Assembly (NCBI GenBank): GCA_963702175.1
Contig: OY969721.1
Span: 806,001 to 870,000, forward strand
Direction of reading: 5' to 3'
DNA from: VRUE01 sp963702175
Lineage (GTDB): Bacteria > Actinomycetota > Thermoleophilia > Solirubrobacterales > 70-9
DNA: 64,000 nucleotides
Positions 42,408 through 50,567 of this stretch are shown here, piece by piece. The notes beneath the pieces are model-generated. The model did not search any database. It was not told where the DNA came from and saw only the letters and a list, made by a program, of their open reading frames with translations. Position 1 is the stretch's first letter. The number at the start of each line of letters is the position of its first letter. Both the position numbers and the translations under genes were made by a program.

Positions 42408-43208
42408 ATGGCCAAGCGTGATAGCGCGTTCTTACTTCCAGAACCCCGTAATCAAGCGTTTGAGCGAGTTTTGGATGCTGCTGGAAAGCAAGACTGGCAG
42501 GTCACTAAACAAACGCCTCCCGGCCGCTTCTATCGGCTTATACCCGAGCTGAATCTCAGGGCCGGTTCTGAACAGCTCGACGGTTGCGGCATTACACGCG
42601 TCCAGTTCGACCGCAGCGCCCCTAACCGAACGCGGGTCAGGGTCTTTACCCGATGGGCTCTAACCGAGAGTCGAGCGGAAGTCCCAGCCATAAGCCTGCT
42701 TAACGGGCTAAACCTCGACCCTAAAGAGCACTACCTCAATCCCAAGGCCACTCCCCTACCGGGTCGCAGCGAGCGAAAGGCAATACGTTTTTTGGTTGCG
42801 GCTGTCGCCATCGTCGCCATCGTCGCGTTCATCTTGATCCCAGTCCCCAAAGGCAAAGACGGCAGCCCCGACCCGCCAGCGGTCGCGCTCAAGAACGAGG
42901 AGCTTTTCCACATCGAGGCTGCGCTCCTAGTCTTCTATGGCGGCTTGCTCTTGCTGACGCCCGCCTTTGCGGGCGTGTTTCGAGGGCGCCTTCCATCTGA
43001 GATCTCGGCTAGGGGAGCCAAGTTTGAGGAGGTCGCCGGTCAGTCCGATGAGATCGCGAAGCTCACCCAGGCTCAAATTGATGAGCACACGCAGAAGATT
43101 GGCACCCTGGAGGCTGAAATGGCACTTTCCAAAGGGAAATCCTCGACAATCCAGTCCGAGTCTCAAGGCATTGAGCGAAACCGCAGTTCCCATCCCAACC
43201 CGCGCTAG
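42408..43208 (+). CDS. Two-TM membrane protein of unknown function (266 aa)
   Basis: From ATG 42408 the protein starts MAKRDSAFLLPEPRNQAFERVLDAAG, a soluble alpha/beta domain of about 125 residues. Two helices follow (FLVAAVAIVAIVAFILIPV and EAALLVFYGGLLLLTPAFAGVF), then a C-terminal coiled coil (AKLTQAQIDEHTQKIGTLEAEMALSKG). No SD is evident and the frame is open further upstream, so the start is uncertain. No family is recognised. AT-richer than the flanking genes, suggesting acquisition. Confidence 0.5.
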   Translation: MAKRDSAFLLPEPRNQAFERVLDAAGKQDWQVTKQTPPGRFYRLIPELNLRAGSEQLDGCGITRVQFDRSAPNRTRVRVFTRWALTESRAEVPAISLLNGLNLDPKEHYLNPKATPLPGRSERKAIRFLVAAVAIVAIVAFILIPVPKGKDGSPDPPAVALKNEELFHIEAALLVFYGGLLLLTPAFAGVFRGRLPSEISARGAKFEEVAGQSDEIAKLTQAQIDEHTQKIGTLEAEMALSKGKSSTIQSESQGIERNRSSHPNPR

Positions 43209-43219
43209 AATTGAGTTCA

Positions 43220-43426
43220 ATGTACGACCGAATGGAACCCAAAGAGCTTGCAGAACGCCTCTTGGCTGTTACCACGCTCTCATCTTCGGATGCATCGCAT
43301 CTCGTCAGTCAAGAAGCCGGGCGTCAGAAGGCCATTGAGATCCTTGAGTCGCACGACCGCAATCAGAAGCGACAAGACGAGATAACGCGCAGCCGCGAGC
43401 GATTGCGCGCAGCTGCCCTGGGCTAG
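43220..43426 (+). CDS. Small hypothetical protein (68 aa)
   Basis: From ATG 43220 the protein is MYDRMEPKELAERLLAVTTLSSSDASHLVSQ followed by a charged helix (KAIEILESHDRNQKRQDEITRSRERLRA). It is helical and soluble with no recognised family. It starts 11 bases after the preceding stop, so the two are probably cotranscribed. A TTG at 43211 is an alternative start. Confidence 0.45.
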   Translation: MYDRMEPKELAERLLAVTTLSSSDASHLVSQEAGRQKAIEILESHDRNQKRQDEITRSRERLRAAALG

Positions 43427-43477
43427 AACTCCTTCCGACTCCCCACTTGCCACGCTACTCGGCATTTTCGCGCTGCC

Positions 43478-43696
43478 TTGATCCCCAATGAGCAGAAGGA
43501 CGGCGCGTTGGACCAGCTCGAAGTTCATTTGGCGGACGCGGAGCTCTTCAAGTTGGCGCTGTTTGATTCCAGGGAATCACCAGCTCTCATTCCGCGTTTC
43601 AGCCGAAAGGGCTGTCGGCGCTCCCAGAATCTCCTATGGAGAATCGCAAAAGCGGCCTATCTACACGCATTTCCGCGCTGCAGGGGATGTGGATGA
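43478..43696 (+). other. Possible small ORF or gene remnant (72 aa)
   Basis: A frame from TTG 43478 encodes IPNEQKDGALDQLEVHLADAELFKLALFDS, which looks coding in its first half, then becomes basic and Cys-rich. It could be the remains of a longer gene. The rest of 43427-43731 shows nothing. Confidence 0.25.
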
Positions 43697-43731
43697 CGAC
43701 CTAGCGGTAGACGAGATTGCTTCGCGAGGCG

Positions 43732-43956
43732 CTAGGCGGCGGAGGTATCGAGCTTTGCCGCCAGCTCGTCGAGGCGCAGCTCCTTCAGCCCCTCGCCGAC
43801 CGCGTCCAGCTCCGCCGCGCAGTAGGTGACCAGCTCCCGTCCCTCGTGGCAGAGCTCGAGCGTCTCGCGCAGCCCGGCCTGACCGGAGTCGAGCCGGTCG
43901 ATGATCTGCTCCAGCCGCTCCACCGCGGCCTCGTATGACTCAGGCGTCTCGCTCAT
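43732..43956 (-). CDS. xseB: XseB, exodeoxyribonuclease VII small subunit
   Basis: A 74-residue helical protein: SYEAAVERLEQIIDRLDSGQAGLRETLELCHEGRELV is the conserved XseB core. Several copies bind XseA to form exonuclease VII, which degrades single-stranded DNA from both ends. The ATG at 43956 lies inside the end of xseA (17-base overlap), so translation is coupled. Confidence 0.95.
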   Translation of the reverse strand: MSETPESYEAAVERLEQIIDRLDSGQAGLRETLELCHEGRELVTYCAAELDAVGEGLKELRLDELAAKLDTSAA

Positions 43957-45232
43957 CGTCCTCCTCGATCCTGGCACCGACGCGGCCGTCGGCGAAGCGC
44001 AGTCTGACGCGCGCCGCGGCGCTGGCCGCAGCGGCGCTGCTGACCGGCTCGCCGGCTTCGTCCTCGACCAGGGCATAGCCGCGCTCGAGTGTCCGCTCGG
44101 GCTGGTGGGCGCGAAGCGCGATCTCGGCGCGGTGGAGGGCGGCGCGGCGGCGCTCCATCTCCGGCCCGGCGGCGCGACGCCGAGCCCGCTCCAGCACCAC
44201 GGAGGCGAGCCGCCGCTGGAAGCCGAGCCGCTCGGCGACGCCGCGTTCGGAGGCGGCCCGGATCTCTCGCGTCTTCTGGTTGAGGCCGAGCCGCTCGCGA
44301 CGCAGCGCCCGCGCCGGGCCGCGGGCGAGCGCCGCCAGGTGCGGGGTCCGCGCCCGGACAGCGCCCTCGGCGACCCGAGTCAGACTGGCGGCCCGCCCGC
44401 CGAGCGCCGCGCGGGCGGCTGCGCACTCGATTGGCACCGCCGCCTCGGCCGCGTGGGTGGGCGTCGAGCAGGCGACGGCGGCAACGTCGTCGATCAGAGT
44501 CGAGTCGCGCTCGTGTCCGACCGCGGCGATCACCGGCACCCGCAGCATCGCCACCGTGCGGCAGAGCGTCTCGTCGCAGAAAGCCCAGAGGTCGGCGAGA
44601 CTGCCGCCGCCCCGGGTGACGACGATCGCCTCCACCTCGGGCCGGGCGGCGAGGTCCTGGATCGCCCCGGTTATCGCCGGCGCGGCGCGGCGGTCCTGTA
44701 CAGGCGCGAACGCCCAGACGACCGTCCCGGCCCAACCGCGCCGCTCGAGACCGGCGAGCAGATCGCGGCGCGCGGCGCCCCCCTCGGCGGTCACCACGCC
44801 GATCGTCTTCGGCAGCGCCGGCCGCCGCAACTGCTTCTGTAGCGTGAAAAGTCCCTCGCCCTGGAGCTGTTTACGCAGCGCCTCGAGCCGGGCGAGCAGA
44901 TCGCCCTCCCCGGCCAGGCGAATGTGCGATGCGCGAAAGAAAAATGAGGGAGACGCCTGCGCCCCTCCGCGGTAGTAGTCGGGGCCGCCGCCGATCACAA
45001 CCTCGGCGCCGTCCCGAAGACCCCGCTCGGGTAGATCGAGCTTCTCCAGCTCGTTGAGCCAAATTGCGCAAGGGACGGCGCCCTCGTTGTCGCGCAGCTC
45101 GAAATAGGCCTGGGCTTTGCTGCGACTGAGACCAGTGACCTCGCCGATCAGCGAAACTCGCGCGCGGCGGCGCATCTCTTCCTCCAGCTTGCGGGCGTAC
45201 CGCCCTACCGGGAATGGGCCGGGCAATCCCAT
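43940..45232 (-). CDS. xseA: XseA, exodeoxyribonuclease VII large subunit
   Basis: A 430-residue protein with an N-terminal OB-fold (RARVSLIGEVTGLSRSKAQAYFELRD...VPCAIWLNELEKL) and the catalytic exonuclease VII domain (TIGVVTAEGGAARRDLLAGLERR, VIVVTRGGGSLADLWAFCDE, VPVIAAVGHERDSTLIDDVAA). Residues after about 260 form a helical coiled-coil region as in known XseA. The first 28 bases overlap the end of the HxlR regulator gene, so a slightly later start is also possible. Confidence 0.95.
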   Translation of the reverse strand: MGLPGPFPVGRYARKLEEEMRRRARVSLIGEVTGLSRSKAQAYFELRDNEGAVPCAIWLNELEKLDLPERGLRDGAEVVIGGGPDYYRGGAQASPSFFFRASHIRLAGEGDLLARLEALRKQLQGEGLFTLQKQLRRPALPKTIGVVTAEGGAARRDLLAGLERRGWAGTVVWAFAPVQDRRAAPAITGAIQDLAARPEVEAIVVTRGGGSLADLWAFCDETLCRTVAMLRVPVIAAVGHERDSTLIDDVAAVACSTPTHAAEAAVPIECAAARAALGGRAASLTRVAEGAVRARTPHLAALARGPARALRRERLGLNQKTREIRAASERGVAERLGFQRRLASVVLERARRRAAGPEMERRRAALHRAEIALRAHQPERTLERGYALVEDEAGEPVSSAAAASAAARVRLRFADGRVGARIEEDDERDA

Positions 45233-45606
45233 CCGGCCAGGCTATTCCCGAGCTCGGCGGCTGGCGGGCTCAGCCGGTTCTTGTGCCAGCGCTGGGCCCA
45301 CTGGCGCAGCTCGGCGATCGCCGGCCGCAGCTCGGCGCCCTTCTCGGTCAACGAGTAAGTGACGCGCACCGGCGCCCCCGGCTCGACCTGCCGCTCGACC
45401 AGCCCCTCCTCCTCGAGCTCACGCAGACGGCGCGAGAGCAACCGGTCCGAGAGGCCTGGCACTGCCTTCGCCAGCTCGCCGTAGCGCAGTGGCCGCTCGG
45501 TCAGCGCGCAGACGATCGCTCCCGTCCAGCGCTTGCCGATCAGCTCGATCGCAGCATGGAAATGCGGACAGACTCCCTGTACGGCCGACTCCCCGGCCGC
45601 CGGCAT
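45205..45606 (-). CDS. HxlR-family winged-helix regulator
   Basis: A 133-residue HxlR protein from the ATG at 45606. CPHFHAAIELIGKRWTGAIVCALTERPLRYGELAKAVPGLSDRLLSRRLRELEEEGLVERQ is the family core with the typical N-terminal cysteine, which in related proteins senses electrophiles or redox state. A Pro/Ala-rich tail follows. Its end overlaps the start of xseA. The target genes are not evident from context. Confidence 0.92.
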   Translation of the reverse strand: MPAAGESAVQGVCPHFHAAIELIGKRWTGAIVCALTERPLRYGELAKAVPGLSDRLLSRRLRELEEEGLVERQVEPGAPVRVTYSLTEKGAELRPAIAELRQWAQRWHKNRLSPPAAELGNSLAGWDCPAHSR

Positions 45607-45646
45607 CGTTTCCACGTAATGGAGCTTACTGAACGTAAGTGACGGC

Positions 45647-46564
45647 TCAGCGTGCACAAGAACCAGTGTCGACGGGCGCGGAGCTGGTACTGCGCAGAGC
45701 GTTGCGGACTACGGCGTTGGGGATCGCGAAGCCGCCGCTGGGGCCGGTTGTGGTGGCGGCGAAGACCGTGCCTAGAACCCTGCCCTCTGAGTCGACCAGC
45801 GGGCCGCCCGAGTTGCCGCTGCGAACCGAGCCGCGCAGCGAGGCGAGCGTGCGCCGGACCGGGCCGCGGCCGTAGGAGTCCTCGCTGATCACCTGGCGCG
45901 TCTCGCCGAGGCGTGCGGCAACTACCGCATAGGGACCGTTCTGCGGATAGCCCAGCACGGCGCCGGGAGTGCCGCGCCGTGCCTCTGCCGCGATCGCCAG
46001 AGCGGGAAGGTTGGCCCCGATGCGGAGCAGGGCGAGGTCGTTGCGCGTGTCATAGCCGACCGCCGAGGCTGCCAGCGAGCCGCCGTCTCGGGTGACGACC
46101 GAAGCGTCCTCCACCCCGGCGAGCACGTGCGCGTTGGTGACGACGATTCCGGGCGCCACCACCCAACCCGAGCCCTCGACGCCAAGGCCGCAGGCGGTGC
46201 CGAGCACGCGGACCACCGAGCGGCCCGCCCGGCGAACATCGGGGTCGGCGGCAATCGCGGGATCGGGCGGCGCCACCGGCGTCACCCGGCCGGTGATCGT
46301 CGGCGCCGGATCGACTCGCCGCAGCGCCTCGATCACCGATTTCGACGGAGGCAAGACGTCGTCGAGGCTGCTCAGGATCAACGAGTGCCGCGCGTCGCGT
46401 CTGACCTCTGCCGTCACCGGCCCATGCAGCGCAAGCGCCCCAACCAGCCAGACGAATCCGACCGTCGCGGCGGTCAACAGCACACCGACGGCCATTCCTT
46501 CGCGAAAACCCCAGAGGGCAACGGCCAGCACGAACGCAACGATCACCCAGTCGACAACGGTCAC
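45647..46564 (-). CDS. Membrane-anchored trypsin-like serine protease (MarP-like)
   Basis: About 305 residues from the GTG at 46564; a longer frame would overlap the divergent gene. Two N-terminal helices (VVDWVIVAFVLAVALWGF and GMAVGVLLTAATVGFVWLVGALA) resemble a reduced CvpA-like anchor. The protease domain has H146 (TNAHVLAG), D176 (TRNDLALLRI) and S252 (RSGNSGGPLV). Mycobacterial MarP has four helices plus the same protease and works in envelope stress and acid resistance; the role here is inferred from that. Two cysteines (ACGLG and TGSCAR) could form a disulfide as in MarP. Confidence 0.88.
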   Translation of the reverse strand: MTVVDWVIVAFVLAVALWGFREGMAVGVLLTAATVGFVWLVGALALHGPVTAEVRRDARHSLILSSLDDVLPPSKSVIEALRRVDPAPTITGRVTPVAPPDPAIAADPDVRRAGRSVVRVLGTACGLGVEGSGWVVAPGIVVTNAHVLAGVEDASVVTRDGGSLAASAVGYDTRNDLALLRIGANLPALAIAAEARRGTPGAVLGYPQNGPYAVVAARLGETRQVISEDSYGRGPVRRTLASLRGSVRSGNSGGPLVDSEGRVLGTVFAATTTGPSGGFAIPNAVVRNALRSTSSAPVDTGSCAR

Positions 46565-46596
46565 AGGCGAATACAAGCAGCCGCTGGCCCCGCCAC

Positions 46597-46602
46597 TACC
46601 TT
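46597..46602 (+). promoter_or_regulatory. Candidate leaderless -10 (TACCTT) for the PBP gene
   Basis: TACCTT lies 8 nt before the GTG at 46611, without an SD. Confidence 0.35.
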
Positions 46603-46610
46603 TACCGCTC

Positions 46611-48341
46611 GTGAGCAATTTCCCCTCTGAGGTGGAGCGGCGCCGCCGTCTCCTCACCCGCATGCTTCCCCTGGGCGCCGTCGCCCTGGTCGCCTTCGTC
46701 GCCGGGGCGGCGACCGGCGCTCCGGGCTCGCCGGAGCGGGACGCCGCCTCGCGCTACGCCGAGGCCTGGGCAAACAAGGACTTCGCCCTGATGCACCGCG
46801 AGCTGAACGACGCCTCGCGCCGGGAGGTCTCGGTCAAAGAACTCGCCGCCGCCTACCGCAAAGCGGCGGAGACGGCGACGCTGCGCAACCTCGACCCGGC
46901 CGAGCCGGGGGACGCCGAGTCGGCGGACGGGGTCGCCTTGGTCCCGATTCCGATCGCACTGACCACCGTCGCCTTCGGCTCGCTCAAGGCCGAGCTGATG
47001 CTGCCCTACGCGGACGGCGGCATCGCCTGGGACCCCCGGCTCGTCTTCCCCGGCCTGCGGCGCGGCGAGCAGCTCGAGGCGAGGGTCGAGCTGGCCGAGC
47101 GAGCGCCGATCCTGGCGCGCGACGGCTCAGCGCTCGCAGAAGGGCCAGCCGAAGCTCGCGAACACCCGCTGGGAAGCGCCGCGATCGACGTCACCGGGGA
47201 AATCGGGATGGCCGAGCCCGAAGATCTCGAGCGACTGGCGCGACAGGGGTTTCCGCCAGAAACACCGGTCGGGGTGAGCGGCGTCGAGCAGGCCCTCAAC
47301 CAGCGCCTGGCCGGCAAGCCCGGCGGCTCGCTGCTCGCCGTTGCCGAAACCGGCACCGAGCGGGTCCTGGCCCAGTCAGAGCCCCGTCCCGGCGGCCCCG
47401 TGAAGACGACGATCGACCCGGACCTCCAGTCCGCCACGGTCGCTGCACTCGGGGGACGCTTCGGCGGGATCGCGGTGCTCGACACGCGCAGCGGTGACAT
47501 CCGCGCCCTCGCCGGCCAGGCCTTCTCGGCTCCGCAGCCACCCGGCTCCACCTTCAAGATGATCACCACCGTCGCCGCCTTGCAGAAGGGCGTCGTCACG
47601 CTCGACGAGTACTTCCCGATCGTCGACGGCGTCAACGTCGGCGGGCGCTTCATCCACAACGCCAACGGCGAGTTCTGCGGCGGCACCTTCCGCGAAGCGT
47701 TCGCCGAGTCCTGCAACGCCGACTTCGCCCCGCTCGGGCCGGAGATCGGCAACGACGACCTGGTCACGGCCGCGGAGCGCTTCGGCTTCAACTCTCCGCT
47801 GAGGCTCTACGCGCCGCGCATCGTGCGCGAAGTCGACCCGCCGGAATCGAGCATCCCGACCGAGATCGGGGAAGAAATCGACCTCGGGGTCAGCGCGATC
47901 GGCCAAGGCGAGGTGCTGGCGACGCCACTGCAGATGGCGAGCGTCGCGCAGGCGATCGCCAACGGCGGCGTCCGCGAGCCAACCTCGCTCGTCGTCAACC
48001 GCAAGCTGCGCTCCCGCGCCGAGCCGGTGCGCGTGATGACGAAGAAGACCGCGGATCAGCTGACCGAGCTGATGGTCGGCGTGGTGGCAGGTGGGACCGG
48101 CTTCGCCGGCGCGATCGCCGAGGCGCAGGTGGCGGGCAAGACCGGGACGGCGGAGCTCGGCCCCAAGCCCGGCCAGGAGAACCTGCCCAACCCGGTTCAG
48201 GTCAAGGACGCCTGGTTCGCTGCTTTTGCCCCAGCGGACCACCCTCGACTCGCGGTCTCGGTGCTGCTGATCGAAGCGGAAGCGTCAGGCGGGGAGGTAG
48301 CGGCCCCCGCCGCGGCCGAAGTGCTCTCGGCCGGCCTCTGA
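46611..48341 (+). CDS. Class B-type penicillin-binding protein with NTF2-like domain
   Basis: A 576-residue membrane-anchored transpeptidase. One N-terminal helix (LPLGAVALVAFVAGAATGA) is followed by an NTF2-like MecA_N-type domain (about 40-140), a linker domain, and the transpeptidase with S313-x-x-K316 (PGSTFKM), S367-C-N369 (ESCNADF) and K510-T-G (VAGKTGTAE). This matches PBPs such as PbpA/MecA relatives that crosslink peptidoglycan during growth or division. The GTG at 46611 is chosen; a longer frame runs under the divergent protease gene. Confidence 0.92.
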   Translation: MSNFPSEVERRRRLLTRMLPLGAVALVAFVAGAATGAPGSPERDAASRYAEAWANKDFALMHRELNDASRREVSVKELAAAYRKAAETATLRNLDPAEPGDAESADGVALVPIPIALTTVAFGSLKAELMLPYADGGIAWDPRLVFPGLRRGEQLEARVELAERAPILARDGSALAEGPAEAREHPLGSAAIDVTGEIGMAEPEDLERLARQGFPPETPVGVSGVEQALNQRLAGKPGGSLLAVAETGTERVLAQSEPRPGGPVKTTIDPDLQSATVAALGGRFGGIAVLDTRSGDIRALAGQAFSAPQPPGSTFKMITTVAALQKGVVTLDEYFPIVDGVNVGGRFIHNANGEFCGGTFREAFAESCNADFAPLGPEIGNDDLVTAAERFGFNSPLRLYAPRIVREVDPPESSIPTEIGEEIDLGVSAIGQGEVLATPLQMASVAQAIANGGVREPTSLVVNRKLRSRAEPVRVMTKKTADQLTELMVGVVAGGTGFAGAIAEAQVAGKTGTAELGPKPGQENLPNPVQVKDAWFAAFAPADHPRLAVSVLLIEAEASGGEVAAPAAAEVLSAGL

Positions 48342-48350
48342 GCCCGCAGG

Positions 48351-48899
48351 CTAGAGATCGAGCGTGACCTCGCCCGGGCCGTCGGGGCCCTCGATCTCCA
48401 GCACCAATGGCCGGTTGCTGGAGATCGTGTCGGGGAGCAGGAAAAGGACCAGCGAGCCCTCCAGCGGCCCCTGCTGGGCGGTCGAGTCGAGCACCGGAAC
48501 CTGTTCTTCGGCTTCGACCTCACCTCCGAGCGGGAAGGCGTAGAGGCTCTCGCTCTCTATCGAGTCGTAGGCGGTGTGCTCGGCGTCGTGGATCGTGAAC
48601 GAGTCCGGCAGCGGCTGGGGTTCGTCGTGCTCGTTCTGGACTTCGAAGAAGACGCCGAAGTAGCTGCTGCCTTTCGGTGGTGGCGGCTGGCCTACCAAGT
48701 AGGCGGAATCCTCGGTGTCGTTGCGATTGAGGAAGCGCGAGAAGACGACGTTGTATTTGACCTCGCCGAGCGTCACCGGCTCCCCCTCGACCACCTCCTT
48801 CTCATCGCTCTCGTAGCCGCAGGCGGAGACGCCGAGGGCGCTCACTCCGAGGGCGAGGGCGGCGAGCAGCGTGAGGATGGTCCTGCGGGGGAAGGTCAT
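48351..48899 (-). CDS. Lipoprotein of unknown function (182 aa)
   Basis: Signal peptide MTFPRRTILTLLAALALGVSA with lipobox LGVSAC, then a single beta-rich domain (VTLGEVKYNVVFSRFLNRND..., SSYFGVFFEVQNEHDEPQPLPDSFTIHD...) resembling DUF4352-like telomeric-repeat-binding-type immunoglobulin folds found in actinobacterial lipoproteins. The family match is tentative. ATG at 48899. Converges on the PBP gene with 9 bases between. Confidence 0.7.
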   Translation of the reverse strand: MTFPRRTILTLLAALALGVSALGVSACGYESDEKEVVEGEPVTLGEVKYNVVFSRFLNRNDTEDSAYLVGQPPPPKGSSYFGVFFEVQNEHDEPQPLPDSFTIHDAEHTAYDSIESESLYAFPLGGEVEAEEQVPVLDSTAQQGPLEGSLVLFLLPDTISSNRPLVLEIEGPDGPGEVTLDL

Positions 48900-48939
48900 C
48901 GGCGGCGGCAGTCTATAAAGGCGCCCGGCAGGGGCGGAT

Positions 48940-49458
48940 TCAGGGGATCCCTGTCGCGATCGGATTGCCGCCGGCGACCGCAGCCCGGCTCTCACCCAGC
49001 CGCCCCGCCTCGAGCAGGTCGCGGAGGCGGCGCAGCGCCTCGCGCCAGTGGCGCTGGTAGGGGATCGAGGCGGCGGAGAGCAGCTCGAGGCCGCGATCGA
49101 CCGGGTTGGTGGGCTCGGTCCAGTAGGAGACCCGCACCTCGGTCAGCGAGCCCGGGCCCTCGGTCAGCTCCCAGAGGGTGGTCGAGGGGATCCGGTTCCC
49201 CCGCCCGCCGCGCCCGTGCTCGAGGATGCGGTGCGGCTCCTCGACCTCGGCGACGGTCGTGTCCATCCACACCGCCCGCGGCCTGACGGCGAAGCGAAAG
49301 CGGGCCCCGGCGCCCACCCCGACAGACTCGATACGGGTCAGGTGGAAGTCGGAGACGAAGTGGTCGGTGAACGCCGGGCGCAAGGAAAGATCGGCGAGTG
49401 CCTCGAAGACCCGCGGTCGCGGCACGTCGATCTCGACTTCTGCGCTGACCGGACCCAT
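48940..49458 (-). CDS. SRPBCC (START-like) domain protein
   Basis: A 172-residue protein with a polyketide-cyclase/START-like fold: SAEVEIDVPRPRVFEALADLSLRPAFTDHFVSDF, then ARFRFAVRPRAVWMDTTVAEVEEPHRILE and the long C-terminal helix YQRHWREALRRLRDLLEAG. Such proteins bind hydrophobic ligands; the ligand here is unknown. TAGAAT lies 10 nt before the ATG at 49458. Confidence 0.85.
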   Translation of the reverse strand: MGPVSAEVEIDVPRPRVFEALADLSLRPAFTDHFVSDFHLTRIESVGVGAGARFRFAVRPRAVWMDTTVAEVEEPHRILEHGRGGRGNRIPSTTLWELTEGPGSLTEVRVSYWTEPTNPVDRGLELLSAASIPYQRHWREALRRLRDLLEAGRLGESRAAVAGGNPIATGIP

Positions 49459-49490
49459 CGGCGGCGCGATTCTAGTCGCGGGGAGGGTTT

Positions 49491-50150
49491 ATGGCTGCGG
49501 CGACCGGGTATGGCCTCGGCAGCGCCTCCGCCATCGCGCTACGATCCCGACTGGAGGCGCCGGGAAAGGAGACACTCATCTTCGCTAGTCCTGGCTCCAG
49601 CTTGACCGTTGACAGATACGCGTCGGGGATGCTCCCCGGCTCTGGCACGTTCTTCTGCCTCGATTGCGGGTCACAGCTCTCGCTGCGAGAGAGCGACGCG
49701 CTGCCTGAGTGCCCGCGCTGCCGCGGCAGCGCCTTTCGCCGCGACTCGATGTTCGAGCCGATGCAGGAGCATGGCCAGCAGACGACGGAGATGCCCGTGC
49801 CCCCCGAGCTCGCGCCACCCGACTGGCTCGAGGAAGCGCGGATTCGCCTGCCCCGGCCCGGCAACTACCTGGCAAGGCGCGCCGAAGAAGGAGAGATCCT
49901 GGTCTTCCCGATCGACCGTGGCTGGACCCGGATCGGCCGCAGCATCGCCGCCGACGTCCGCCTCGACGACCCCAGCGTCTCGCGGCGCCACGCCCTGATC
50001 GTCTCCGAGCAATCCAATTCCCTGCGCGTTCTCGACGACCGCAGCCTCAACGGGATCTTCCTCAATGGAGAGTTGATCGAGTGGGCGAGGATCGAGGACG
50101 GCGACGAGCTGACGATCGGCCGCTACCGCCTCTTCGCGCTGGAAGCCTAG
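49491..50150 (+). CDS. Zinc-ribbon and FHA-domain protein
   Basis: A 219-residue protein. A zinc ribbon (C56-x2-C59 ... C74-x2-C77) is followed by a linker and an FHA domain (about 140-219): TRIGRSIAADVRLDDPSVSRRHALIV with the phosphothreonine-binding Arg, Ser and His, then LNGIFLNGELI.WARIEDGDELTIGRYRLF. FHA domains read Ser/Thr kinase signals. The ATG at 49491 has GGGGAGGG just upstream; an ATG at 49629, right before the ribbon, is an alternative if the Ala-rich first 46 residues are not real. Confidence 0.85.
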   Translation: MAAATGYGLGSASAIALRSRLEAPGKETLIFASPGSSLTVDRYASGMLPGSGTFFCLDCGSQLSLRESDALPECPRCRGSAFRRDSMFEPMQEHGQQTTEMPVPPELAPPDWLEEARIRLPRPGNYLARRAEEGEILVFPIDRGWTRIGRSIAADVRLDDPSVSRRHALIVSEQSNSLRVLDDRSLNGIFLNGELIEWARIEDGDELTIGRYRLFALEA

Positions 50151-50193
50151 CCGCCTCGACGCGGCTTACCGTGGTTCCGGCCACCGCTGCTCG

Positions 50194-50199
50194 TAGCAT
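50194..50199 (+). promoter_or_regulatory. Candidate leaderless -10 (TAGCAT)
   Basis: TAGCAT lies 7 nt before the ATG at 50207, without a good SD. Confidence 0.4.
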
Positions 50200-50206
50200 C
50201 CGGAGC

Positions 50207-50560
50207 ATGGATTCCTCTGCCGTCGACCCCTCAGCCGCTGCCGAACAGGCCCGCGTCCGCCTCCACGAGGAAATCGAGCGCGTGCGCGTTGGCGTCGAGG
50301 AGATGCTCGCTGAGCAGGACGGCGATGACGCCGATCTCCGCCGCGAGCTCGACGCGATCCGTGCCGAGACCCGTAAGTACGTCAAGAAGCGCGTCCGCAA
50401 GAGCGAAAAGCGCATCGACAAGCTGGAGCGCCGGATCGATCAGGTCGAGCAGGACCGCAAGCAAGCAGAGTGGCGCATCCACACCAACACCGAGGCGATG
50501 CTGGATGGCCTCCTGCGCGAGATCCGCACCATCGCCGACCTCCTGACCCGAGCTCGGTAG
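50207..50560 (+). CDS. Coiled-coil protein (117 aa)
   Basis: A highly charged helical protein: EQARVRLHEEIERVRVGVEEML, then a long heptad region KYVKKRVRKSEKRIDKLERRIDQVEQDRKQAEWRI. It should form a coiled coil over most of its length. No membrane segment and no recognised family. It lies between the FHA protein and gltB; both neighbours give no firm clue to its role. Confidence 0.65.
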   Translation: MDSSAVDPSAAAEQARVRLHEEIERVRVGVEEMLAEQDGDDADLRRELDAIRAETRKYVKKRVRKSEKRIDKLERRIDQVEQDRKQAEWRIHTNTEAMLDGLLREIRTIADLLTRAR

Positions 50561-50567
50561 CGCCGCC

